The notes under the pieces are model-generated. The model was not told where the DNA came from. It worked only from the letters and a program-made list of their open reading frames with translations, and searched no databases. Positions 1 to 11,463 of a stretch of 64,000 nt of DNA are shown here, in pieces. The stretch is from Ephydatia muelleri. Taxonomy: Eukaryota; Porifera; Demospongiae; Spongillida; Spongillidae. The DNA lies in contig JABACO010000001.1 in NCBI GenBank assembly GCA_013339895.1, positions 14,449,604 through 14,513,603 of the forward strand. Reading direction: 5' to 3'. The stretch's first letter is position 1. The number at the start of each line of letters is the position of its first letter. Both the position numbers and the translations under genes were made by a program.

Positions 1-429
1 ATACATACGAGCAAAAAGTTAGGTGTTGAAGTTCATTGCTCACAAAAGTTAAAAGCTTCTGACATGTACATGTACAGTACTGGAAAATGTGTAACAGGAT
101 AGCTTGTCCCCCCGGATAGGCTTTCCCCCTACGGACAACTATCCTAGTCCGCCTTAAGGATAGCTTGTCCCCCCTTGCAACTTCGATCGTTTGGTTGACC
201 GTTCGGATGTGTTACTTACATGTAAGTACGTATACAGCTCGCGTCTGGATTTCAGGCACAGTATACCGTATAACACCTTCAGTTTTAAGATTCTCCACGT
301 GTTCTCAAACGCAGTCGACGTCGGTAGCGTGTGACAAAATTGTTCCATTGGTTCTATAAGAATGAAGATGAAGATCAGGAAGTACCACTCTACTATACGA
401 GATTTTTTAAGTATCTGAAACACGGCGAG

Positions 430-1600
430 GTATCGGGTGGATGCTAGTAAATCGGAAAAGCGAGCGATTCGCAGGAGAGCATACAGTTTCGTGATGAAGG
501 AAGGCTTGCTCTATCTCAAAAGCTATACGGACGACATGACAGAAAAGCAATGAATTGTGAATAAAGAGGATCAAATTATGGTGATCTTATCTTGCCACGA
601 TGGGAAGCTAGGTGAGTTTTTTAGTTTTAGTTGACGATATGCGCATGCAGCTGCAATACGGGTACTCGTAATTTATTTTACTAGTCTCCTCCTTAATTCT
701 TGTGATATTCAACTAAGGTGGTGGTCATTTTGGACGTGACAAGACTCTACAGAAGATTTGTACACGGTTCTATTGGCGCGATATGTAATACGATTCTATG
801 CAACTGACAATCTCTTTATTTCCACTCCAAACACATACATACATCTAGGAATACACACTAGCTTTAAATAGTGTTTCTTTAACATCCCTTGACCACCTAT
901 CCCACAGGTGCAGTACTATGACAAGAAGTTCAGTTGAATTAGTATTCATCCTCCACAAAGGGTTTAAGGGTCTATTCAGAGCCTTGCAGTCTATCCCATT
1001 ACAATATGACAAAGCACATAAAAGAATATGTAAGTACTTGTGAAGTCTGCCAAAAGACCAACCCAAAACTGCACAAAGAGGTTCCAGTTCTATATCCAAT
1101 TGCTGTAAAAGCTGAAGTCTGGAATCAAGTAGGAATTTACCTCGTAGGTCCACTTACGCTCACAAAGAATGTTGGTTTCAACGGCGTACTGTGTTAAAAA
1201 GGCTTTTATTCCATACAAGTGTTGCAGTGATCATTGGGGAAAAAATGAAATACCAATTCTGGCTTAAACAATGCACATATGCGGCAGAGCAACTCATATG
1301 ACTGTGGTGTTTTTGTATGTCTTGTACATTTTCCTTTAAAGTTTTATGAATAAATTATTTTACCATGCATAACGTTACATAGGCAGCACGATTGCAAGTT
1401 GAAAGTCAAGACTGCATATACACCAGTAAACACTAAGCACTGTAGCCAGGCATAACAAAAGCATATCCACAGAACATGATGAGTTGATTCAGGAAGCAAA
1501 TGGCACATGAATTGTCCATTGGTGCACTGCATCCACTGCAGAAGGCAGATGATGCAATTCAAGGTTAAAAAAATCATTATAGTGTGCATGCATACATGTA
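430..1600 (+). mobile_element. Fossil integrase with Ulp1-like protease motif (Ginger/Gypsy kin)
   Basis: Broken fossil with several breaks and at least one possible intron. Pieces in order resemble an integrase N-terminal region (GHFGRDKTL, FYWRD at about 720-785), the H2C2 zinc finger CEVCQKTNPKLHKE (about 1040-1080) and the start of the catalytic core (VWNQVGI, LVGPL at about 1117-1155). Further on, about 1275-1320, lies QSNSYDCGVFVC, which fits the Q-x(n)-D-C-G-x-F-x-C site of Ulp1/SENP (C48) cysteine proteases. An integrase beside an Ulp1 protease is known from Ginger DNA transposons and from KRBA2-like integrase genes derived from Gypsy elements; I cannot tell which this was. The family call is from memory of these motifs; the motifs themselves are seen. 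Confidence 0.6.
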
Positions 1601-1621
1601 AGTAATTGTCAACTTTTTCAG

Positions 1622-1838
1622 ATGTGATGGAACATCATAGTGTGATAGAAGAAGATGATGATGACATAGAATCGGAAAGTACTAGTTCTTTGAATTCTGA
1701 TACTGATTCGAATGACTTCTTGGTGCCTGAGTATGAAAATCCTGGCCCTGACCCTGATGACCTTGGTGCCCCGAGGTGGGGAAGAGAGCATTACATCAGA
1801 TATTTCCCATCTAATCTTTTGAAGAGAAAAGAAGACAG
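1622..1838 (+). CDS. Possible acidic exon, function unknown
   Basis: An open exon-like stretch starts right after a polypyrimidine tract and AG acceptor (tttttcag) and ends at an AG-gtaaca donor. It encodes a very acidic N-terminal half (IEEDDDDIESESTSS), then a Pro/Gly-rich and aromatic region ending in a basic run (LLKRKEDR). No domain is recognised. It follows the integrase/Ulp1 fossil on the same strand, so it may be the tail exon of that element rather than a host gene. Shape and splice sites are seen; the link is a guess. Confidence 0.3.
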
Positions 1839-1884
1839 GTAACAAAAAATGTGTGCAACACATATAACTTCAGCTCTATCAGCA

Positions 1885-2580
1885 TTACGCATGAAGCCAA
1901 TCACCATTTACCAGAACATTTATTACACAAGTGGTGAAGAAGACAGAGGTACAGTACTTGAAGCATGCATGCATGCATGCAGAGGTACAGTACTTGAAGC
2001 ATGCATGCATGCATGCAGGAATTTTTAATGCATGTAGAAACACACATTTACTTACAGCCACTAATACGAGAGATTTTAAAAGGAAGGCATACATCACAAT
2101 TTGCAAATAACACCTCCAATATCAAAGCATTAAAATCCATATTGGTCTGTAGAAAAATGCAGTGATATGGTGTGTATTATACACTTTTATGCTACGCCTC
2201 ACTGATATGTACTGTTAGGTACACGAGATAGAGCTCTACCTTGTACATGTAGGTGTTTAGGATGATGTGGGGAAACGGGTATCAATGATACTTTCCGAAC
2301 TCAGTAAATTTATCGTGTGGCCAGAAGTAAGTGATTTTAAATGTATTTATTTTCTTTCAAGTGATTTCTCTTTCACCATGTACAGTAGATAATCACAGCT
2401 GTTATTATGGATAGGTATGCAATAACCTGGGATGAGGCGAAAACGTGCTTTTTGAACCAAACACTGCCCAAGTAGTTTTTACATATACACATGTTTTGAT
2501 TTACACAGTCATGTAATGTTCTGATGCAAAAAATTAAAATTAATTAAACTATACATTTGGGGTTTTATATTAAATTCCTA
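1885..2580. other. No gene seen; short GCATGCATGC repeats
   Basis: Holds two 33-bp direct copies around 1950-2017, each with GCATGCATGCATGCA. No exon, RNA gene or element boundary could be supported. Confidence 0.5.
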
Positions 2581-2761
2581 GGGTATAAAAAATAGGGCCT
2601 GGTGTCCATTGGTAATGTCCTAGCGAGCATGCGCTAGCCATTACCAGGAAAACTAGTGTCGTCCGTAGTTTTCTTCAAAGTATACGAGTAAAACAAAGTT
2701 TCTTGGTAATGGCTAGCGCACTAGGACCTTGCCAATGGACACCATGCCCTATTTTCCACCC
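2581..2761. mobile_element. MITE with imperfect terminal inverted repeats
   Basis: About 181 bp. The left arm (AATAGGGCCTGGTGTCCATT) is mirrored on the right (AATGGACACCATGCCCTATT), and the match continues inward through CTAGCGCATGC/GCTAGCCATTACC. Non-coding. No clear target-site duplication, so the outer ends are approximate and the superfamily is unknown. Confidence 0.65.
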
Positions 2762-4171
2762 TCGTAATTTTAATACACAACTAGTGCCTGTAGAAGAGGC
2801 TAATGCCATCTATGTATGTCAGGCGCCATGTCTGAGGGGGCGGGGCGGGAGTTACGAGATGCATTTGTGGTTTGGTCGGACGAGCGCGCGCCGTGTAATT
2901 TGATTATTGTGATAATTTGTGTGGAATGTGGCGCTGAGGAATGTGGTGCCAACTTCCATGCAGTCATAACATTAAAGATGGTGATCACTCGTCAAACTCG
3001 ATGTGGGGCCTAAAGTTTATCTATAAACAAACTGTTTATTTTTGAAAAACAACAATAGTAATGGTCCCTTCAGTCCTGTGAAAAACAATCTGTTTATTAA
3101 TCCGCAAACTATCTCAATTGTGAAATCTGTGCTACATGTATGACGATGATGCTAATTTAACCCTTTCAAATACCTAGATTCTACGTAGATGAAGCGTCAA
3201 TTTGACGCCAAACAAGTCACCACCAGACATACAATGGATAAATTATGAGCCTGCCAAGTTGGAATTTTTTTGGAAAAAATTATTCAGTGCAGTATATTTC
3301 GTAAACCATTAAAGTTATTAACTTGTTAAATGCTACAAGTAAGATTCAATCAAAGACAAACAAATAAGAGTAATTACATCAAGATTGGAAGATGTGATGC
3401 ACGCAGCACGCTCCTATACAAAAAAGACCCAGTGTGAAGCTCAATCTCTGAAGAGTGCATGTCGTTCAATCTGTGGAAATTAGTGACAAACTATTGGTTG
3501 AATTTAGTGATAAACAGGGTTGCCTGATGACACTATGTAGTGACACGATAGAGCAGGAGTGATACACTGTAAAAAAAAACGGGTGAACGTCACTCCAAAT
3601 CTAGGAGTGAATGTCGCCCTCGAAAGTTCACTCCTATTTTAAGAGTGAAGATGCACTCTACGCAGAGTGCTCTTCACTCACGATGTGAAGATTGCACATC
3701 GCCCTTTTTTATGGATTGACGCGCACTCCTTTAAAGAGTGCTCGTCATTATTAGCATGAAAATATGCCAGCACAAACGATAGAATGTAACTTGCAGACAC
3801 ACACTTCGCTTTATTCTTTTTCTGTATGTAGCTCAAACACCATTAGTTACTAGGCTGTGTACAATATTGCGGCCGGTAATCATTTCGTTCATTGGGACAA
3901 CTGGTATTGCTGAGCACTACTTCATTCAGTGAAGTGATCATTGAGTCAATTTTATTTTGTATCTTTTACCGACGTGTTACGGTTATGAAATCAATGCGTC
4001 GGTAAAGTATTTATGCATGTGACGATTATACATGCGTTCAACAATATAAGAATGTCAAGTATTGCAATTTTGAGGCATCTACCATGGTATTCAAAGTGAT
4101 TTAGATCAACACAGCACAACACACAGCACGACAAAGGCGAAAGATTTGTAAGCACATACGTATATATGCAT
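2762..4171. other. Non-coding stretch with a diverged hairpin element
   Basis: No supported gene. About 3563-3735 is a diverged hairpin-like repeat: the left end reads CACTGTAAAAAAAAACGGG and the inside has many copies of ACTCY..AGAGTG in both orientations. TTAACCCTTTCAAATACC at about 3157 resembles the TTAA-type ends seen at 4188 and 4814, so a TTAA-flanked element may span 3157-4190; this is unproven. Confidence 0.35.
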
Positions 4172-4205
4172 TTGGCGTTCAAAGAGTTAACTCTTTGAAC
4201 GCCAA
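4172..4205. repeat. Perfect 34-bp palindrome
   Basis: The sequence is identical to its reverse complement across all 34 bases, centred on GTTAAC. It reads as two TTAACTCTTTGAACGCC ends placed head to head and sharing TTAA, as expected where two TTAA-type (piggyBac-like) elements abut. Confidence 0.85.
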
Positions 4206-4639
4206 GTGCAAACATGCATTCTCCACAACCATATCATCATCTGCGTGATGCATGTCAGTGTAGTGTTTATTAGAATCGCTTTGAATACCATGTTATACAT
4301 TTTCATACACTGTACATGCAATTCAGTGACATGCATGTGTCAGGGCCCCAGGCTAGCTATGATGTCAGCCCTTCCCAGAGAGTCGTATCCGGACAGATAT
4401 CACCTGAATGGAGGTGTTGATAAGCTACTGAGTAGGAGCGGCCCGACCTTCCAGAACATTCCTCATTGTGTACTGATGCGGACTACCTTGTGTTGCATGA
4501 AGTTAAAAACGAGTTGTGTATGCTCAGTCTTGCTTAGTGTATTTGGCTGTTAGTGGAAACTCTGTCCGGTGACATTGCGCTAGCGCGTAACGGATCCTTA
4601 ACAGCATGCAAGCCAGACATGTAGATGCTAAAGTCAGAA

Positions 4640-5150
4640 GGTGGGGCATGGGGCAGTGTCCAAAGGTCTACTTACATCAATACATCACGGCTGAGTCTGC
4701 CCCCGAGAGAGCTGTCCAGCAAGGTAGATGATGACGTAACAGTTACAATAAGCTAGCTATTTATGGATATCAATGAGGTACACCTATGTGCTCCTGGCGA
4801 AAAAGTATGTAAATTAACTCTTTCACGGGCAACAGAGCAATATCGCGCCACATGTCCTATACTAAAACCACTTTCTTTACCTAAACCATTAAGACTTTTG
4901 TTGTCAACAACACAGTGAACAGAGGAAACGTTGTTTCCTGGTCATAGTAGCGTAAGTTGTTTACAAACTACGTTTTCCTGCAACGCGCAAAATCGCACTA
5001 CATGGTACCACAATAATTGGCTTCGCCCATGATAGAGTTAACTTCGTGGTGGAAGAACTTTTTTGATGCACTATGATATGGTTAATGTTAATCACTGTGT
5101 GTGGGTAAAAATGTTCATGCAGCACACAATAAAAAATAATAATAATATAC
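4640..5150 (+). repeat. Dispersed repeat family A, copy 1 (MITE inserted)
   Basis: About 280 bp, not counting the inserted MITE at 4818-5037, matches the reverse complement of 10880-11230. Shared landmarks are ATCACGGCTGAGTCTGCC, AGGTAGATGATG, TCAATGAGGTAC, CTTCGTGGTGGAAGAAC and GGTTAATGTTAATCACTG. Non-coding; class unknown. Confidence 0.75.
4814..5041. mobile_element. piggyBac-like MITE with TTAA target site
   Basis: A 220-bp insert sits between two TTAA copies (4814-4817 and 5038-5041). Its ends are imperfect inverted repeats, CTCTTTCACGGGC against CTCTATCATGGGC. The related repeat at 10880-11230 has one TTAA at the matching place (its reverse complement reads GTAAATTAACTTCGTGG), giving an empty site. 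TTAA targeting is characteristic of the piggyBac superfamily. Confidence 0.8.
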
Positions 5151-5355
5151 CTTGACGATCATTTACCGGAGAGACGAAATATAACTTATAAATACGTGAC
5201 GGGGTGATGGGGAAAGAGACGCTATACAGTCCGCCCTAGTAAGTCCACAGACGGCCCGTTGAAATTGATTTCAACGGTATCCGCCTACATCAAAGCGACG
5301 GGTAAGGTCACGTGATGAGACGTTACCATGCCCATGTAACGATTTCGCTGTGAAA

Positions 5356-5472
5356 ATGGAGACTCGTGTTTATCAAGCGACATTCTTTGTAGCTCTTCTT
5401 CATTTGACTACTTCGTCGCACTTCAGAGGCGGAACGATACAATGGAAGCCTGTTAGCCCTTTTAACGGATCT
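5356..5472 (+). CDS. Receptor gene exon 1: signal peptide
   Basis: Encodes 39 residues: METRVYQ, a hydrophobic core (FFVALLHLTT), then mature HFRGGTIQWKPV. It ends in phase 0 at a gtaagt donor. The start is chosen because it gives a proper signal peptide, matching the paralogous exon at 50960. Upstream about 170 bp is TTATAAATA (TATA-like), and a CACGTGA E-box lies at about 5310; neither is proven. The next exon is 14.2 kb away because the intron took in a Gypsy element and other repeats. Confidence 0.85.
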
Positions 5473-8400
5473 GTAAGTAAAATTTTTGCGTTTTGTATTG
5501 TGTCTTTCGTTTTCCTAAATTAGTTACATACAGGGAAATTGCTATCAGTCCAAAAAGACGTGCGCTGGCATGATTCCATTGTTACTTGGTCACTTAGCTG
5601 TGGTTGTTATACATGCATACGCTGAGTATAAACATTAAGAGGTGCGTATTTATATACGAATACAACAACGTAATTTGATACGCAGTGAACCCGGCCTTTG
5701 TTCGCAGTGCTGATTGCTCCCAGCGAGCTCCGTGGATACGAATAGGGACCCCAATCCCATGCTATGAAGAGCGACACCCGCTTTAAATCGTATTGTGGCG
5801 AAAACTACATGTGCATGGGGCGGATTCAGTTGGAGAGGGTGGGGCATTAGCAATACTCTTCTGCATGAAATGCGGAATGAACGTATCGTTAATCCAATTC
5901 AGGGCAATTGCCTGCTCAGCGTCCGGATCAGATTCGGACATAATTTCCAATGGTATTAGGAACAAAGTCTGCTATCGTGGGAACTAGTCCGTCTCGCGCT
6001 GAAGCACCTCCTTTGGGTAGCCAATGTGATTCAGACCCAAACATAATATTACATGTATATAGAACAGTTACCGAGAAAATTGCATCACGGATTTACATGT
6101 ACATGTATATATAAAAGTTATACAACATGCGTCGCGTTTGAATTGCTATACTTCCAAACGGTTAAGGCTATCAGCTTACTATTTGCAACACTTCATACTA
6201 CATCATTACTCTGTGTGAAAGTATACTTTGGTGTCTTGCATAAGCACAGAGTCGACGTTACACCGTCCGATACCTCATGGGGTTCGAAACCTCCCCAACT
6301 TCAGGTAGGAACGTTCAAATCGCATCAATTTCGGTGTATAGAGGGGTCCTGTCGCTATTGATGTGTTCTGTTCGTTAATTTTTACTTTATCAGCCACGGA
6401 GAAGAGCTGTGCAAAGTTTATACACATTTCCAGCTCGATTTGCACAATTATTGCATGCAACCCGCGTTCCGTTCTCCCATCCCACAATGAACTTTTGATA
6501 ACTTCTTTGTCCGCCCATTCGCCACCCTGGCCTTAAACTAAGCTAACCACTCGGCTAGCCGTTTGCAGCTATTTTTGCCTCACCCAGGCAGTGATTTTAT
6601 GTGGGTAGATTAAGAAGAGTACTTCTCACTTCGCAAGACGATCTTATGCCAAATTAACGGATTCTAATGGTTGCAGTAATCTTGCGTCTCCCATGGCAGT
6701 ATTAAACACGGCGCGCGTAAGGCTATTTGCTACGCACTCGCATAATCCTCTAGTCGTGTATACAGCTTCCAGTTTGCCATAATCCTTGCTTAATTCGCTC
6801 ACTCGCCTACGATTGCAATGATTTCGGTTTGTTATTTCTTTACAGCTCACACATATATAGTGCATGAACATGGGGATGCGCTCATGCTGGTTCACACTTG
6901 TGCACATGCTTGCATTGTTGCACACTTGGACCTGTACATCATCGTAATGGCATATTCTCACACACTCAAGTACACAGTACACTTGCTTCCTTTTCAATTA
7001 TAACATGGCGTTGTTTATAATGCACCCTTACCGGTATATGCATTATAGTAGAAGACTTTCAAAATGCAATGATTTCATTACTTGGCTCCACCTTATTAAG
7101 AAACAGTTTCCCTCCAATGCACGCTACATAGAAATCTGGAAAGTAGTTACGGTTCTGCAGAGTGCATTGAAAGTAAACACTTTCTTGTGCCTTAGACCCT
7201 GAGATTTCTCTGAACCCTATTTGTCATAAACATGTATGTATACAGGTACGGTAAGCAGCCTGGATAAAAAGATCACTTAAAGTGCCACAGAAGAGTGTGG
7301 AAGCTTTCCAGTTCCTGCACTGATTTATATTAATTTGGAGGGAGAGAAGTGCACGCGTTATTCAAAGAAAGAGGACGGCCAGGATACATGTATATATGCA
7401 CCATTGTAGATGCATAATTAAGCAAGCAAATTTCAACTGTTCAATCATATCTTTCCACTTATTCGATGAAGCTTGCAATGAAAGAGACCCTAATTAATGT
7501 GACATTTGCAATATTATGCATGTAAGTAGGGTGTGTAACCGGTTATCAGGTTATTCGGGTTATTCGGATATTCGCAAAAACCTATCCGTTCGAATAGCAA
7601 CTTAGCATTACTCGGAAAAATCGATTAGTGAATTTTATCTATTCGAAATAACCGGTTTATGTTTCTCCATTCGGTAGTACTTAGGTATTCGTCGCCAGCA
7701 TCGACAATTCGCCCATTATCCGAATACCTTTTTATACCGATATCCGGATATGATTTTCAATTGAGTATTTCATAATTAGAGCTATATATATAACTACGTC
7801 ACTGTTGTTTTTACTATTTATACATACATAAAGACACGAGCGATCAATAATTGAGTAAATAGAATACAAAATATTAAATGTGCATCAATTGGGATACAAA
7901 ATATACTAGCTCAGTGCTGTTATCGTCGTCTTCAAGTAAGTAACTAAGTTTATTAGTATATGCCATGAGTTGTGGTTATATGTAATAGCAATAAATTTAT
8001 GTACCAGTACTAGTATTGCATTGTCAGTGGTACGAAGTGAGTATTGCGCTAGCGAGTGAAATATAATGACAGAGTGATGTTGGTTGATTGTAAGTGGAGT
8101 ATACGTACGTGATTGTAGGTAATGTGGGGTGAGTTTATAATGGTGATGTCTGGTCTCAGTGGTTAGGGTTGGATGGTTAGGTTTATGTACAAGTGCATGG
8201 TAAAAACATACACAATCTATTAAACTCTATTTGGCAAAAACATACTACAGTACTGTAGACCTTTGTGTCTCTGTGTTTTAAACTGACATGCATAGCTCTA
8301 GTTTGGGTGCAAGACCAGGTGGATTTCTGTGCAGACATAAATTATCTTCTCAGTGTGCACTCCACAAGCACCATAACCTGAATAACCTAGGTATTCGGCA

Positions 8401-11400
8401 GGAAATTTGGGAAAACCTATTCGGAAAAATCGATTTTGTTTTTGAAACAATTCGGAAAAATCGATTTTCAGATCCACAAAAACCTGAAAAATCGATTAGT
8501 GTTTTAAAAGTATTCGGAAAAATCGATTTGCATTATGCAGGGGAGGTTACACACCCTACATGTAAGCCACAAACAATTTTGCTTATCGGTTCCCTGCTGG
8601 TGCTCCCCATTCACATAGAAGGTACTATACCACTTCACCACTGATTTGTTTACAATGCTTCCATTCTGTACCTACATAATGTAAGTGCATTTACATTACA
8701 ATAATATTTCGCTGTTGACTCTATCTGTATTACACTTCTTAAGGCAAACGAGTGTGAAAACATGCATGGTGCATTCCACTTACAGTAAGTAAACAATAAG
8801 CCATTAGTCTATTTACTGAAGACATTGTGAATCAATTATTATTGGTACTCCGAATGTACTTGTGTTATTTTAACGAGTATAGCTATTTACTCGTTACGTA
8901 TAATTTTTGGAGTTGTTGCGTCGAACTGCAGACATGTACAGTGCTGAAATTTGATGCAGCATTTTTTTTCCCGCTCTGATTGACAGCAGAGGATTATTTA
9001 TAAACACATAGTCTTTCCCTCAGACTCTTTTGCAAGGAGCATTGCAATGATTGTTCATTCAGCCGCACCTGCTTCAGCGGCTCAGTAAGGATGTTTTTTG
9101 CAACATCCCAGACTGGTGTGGACTTTGGGCCGCGGGTCCGGGTCTTGCTCTCCTAAGCAGCCAGGCCAATTAATAAACAGGACCACCTGTTGTCATGAAT
9201 CAACAGAATCATTATGATTGGGGCGTGATTTACTTTCTACGCCGATGCAAATAGGTCAGGTAGCCAAGGAGGAAGGCAGACGCGCAAATTTGTCGTTTCA
9301 CCTTTTAGTAGTCGCAACTGGTGACCATATTCATGTATAATGACATGACGCCATGATAATGATATATTTCTGCCTAATACATGTACGAACGTCATACTCA
9401 AAATACGCACTTACCAGATTTGTCAAGGTAAATCGCGCGATCATCTAACGCATAATGCACATTGCACTTGGAGCACTGCACAAAATATCGCGCAAGACCT
9501 AGCTTAATACTATATCAGAATAGCGGGTCGAGCGTCAGTTCAAGTATATAATCTATGTGTGAAGTAATGATGCATAGCTGATTGTCCTGCGGTGATCAAC
9601 AAAATTATTAAAATAAAAGTAGTTCAAATGCAATTCATATAACATCATAAACATATCCTGTGCTGCTGTGAGGTCAAATAATTTTTGTGGTGGGGCCTCC
9701 GAAAACGATGCAGAATCTATATCCGACAGCCTTGTGTATAAAGTACACATACCTGTACGTGTGCATTAGATTATTATAAACAAATCACTCACCCTGATAA
9801 AACCACACCCCTCAGAGTCGCTTGATCTTTCAAGGACCATTTGGGTGGGGCCTCAGACCATTGTGAAGCATGCATATCCGATGAGCCTTGTGTTACATGC
9901 ACCCTATAAAGTACACATATTTGTAAGTGTGCATTACAAACCAATTACCTTATAAGCCACACCCCTCACAGTCACGTAATCTTCAGAGGACCATTAGGGT
10001 GGTGCTACATTTTTAGAAACAAACCACTCGCCTGATAAGGCCACACCCCATAGGATCACATGATCTTTAGATGACCAGTAGACTACATTGTGAAGCATAT
10101 CTTGTATCTATGAAGTATACATACATGTACCTGTACGTGTACGGTACATTATTAGAAATGTGATTTTTTTTTTTTATGTATGCATAAGTGATTTTGTATT
10201 TCGGATATGCTTCACGAGAATCAGGTGCAGAAGATGATGGTCAGTTGCATTTTTTTATCCGTGCATTTGCACATGTACTGTTTTGTATACAACACATAAA
10301 ACAGGTCCTACAACTGAACAATTGTCACATTCACGTCACATTCTCAGCTCATGGCTGTGAACATTGTCACAAGGGATAACCAGCTGTCATCCAACTGGAA
10401 TGATATTCAAATTTTTCTAACCTACAACACGCAAAATTAAGTATCCAACTTAGCTTCAAACCATCACATTCACTCTTAGCTAATCATCAGACAACAGCTA
10501 CCATCTGGATTTTCCCTTTGTGTACAAAAGGTTTATCTACTGAAAAGCCATGCACTCGTCTCCCGTACACAGTGTCCAATGATCGAGGTAGCCACGGATG
10601 TCATAGTATTTATACTTATCTAGATTGAGTATTTTAAGAGGCATGCAAATTTATAAGTCATACACAAGCCCATGTACACATCCGAGAGTTTTATATATAC
10701 AATAATGTATACGTGACATTCTAGTAAACACTGTAATGCACAAATCTAGAGGTCATGCTGATAATGATACTACAAGCGAGAAATAGCGTACATGTAACCG
10801 ATAACGACACAACACAACACGCAGCACGACAAAGGCGAAAGATTTGTAAGCACATACATGTACGCATTTGAGTTAACTCTATTATTGTGTGCTGAAACAT
10901 TTTTAGCCACACACAGTGATTAACATTAACCATATCATAGTGCATCAAAACAGTTCTTCCACCACGAAGTTAATTTACATACATATACTTTTTCTTCAGG
11001 AGCACATATGTGTTACATGTACCTCATTGATATCTGAAACATCAATAGATGTTGCATCTCGGCCCTGCTAACGTTATATGTTCTTGTGAAACTAAGATGT
11101 CACCCTATCATAGGCCATAAATAGTAACTGTTACGTTATATCATCTACCTTGCTGGACAACTCTCTCTCTGGGGAGTGGGAGAAGCCACGGCAGACTCAG
11201 CCGTGATTTATTGATGTAAGGAGACCTTTTAACTCTTTGGACACCATGCTAGTTCATATATATATGCATGCATATACACACAAGCCATTATGAATTCTAC
11301 ATGACAGTGTAAGTAAGAAATGTGTGGATCGCAACTTCACACACAGACTTGCACATGTGCACAGACACGAAGCACACACTGTTGTTCATGTAGAAAAAAG

Positions 11401-11427
11401 CAGTAATTAATTAGAGCTTTGTGTTTT

Positions 11428-11463
<36 letters not shown>

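Noticed and set aside
9650-10150. Spaced repeats that could suggest a CRISPR array
   Set aside because: Units are long, diverged and unevenly spaced, in animal DNA; no cas genes.
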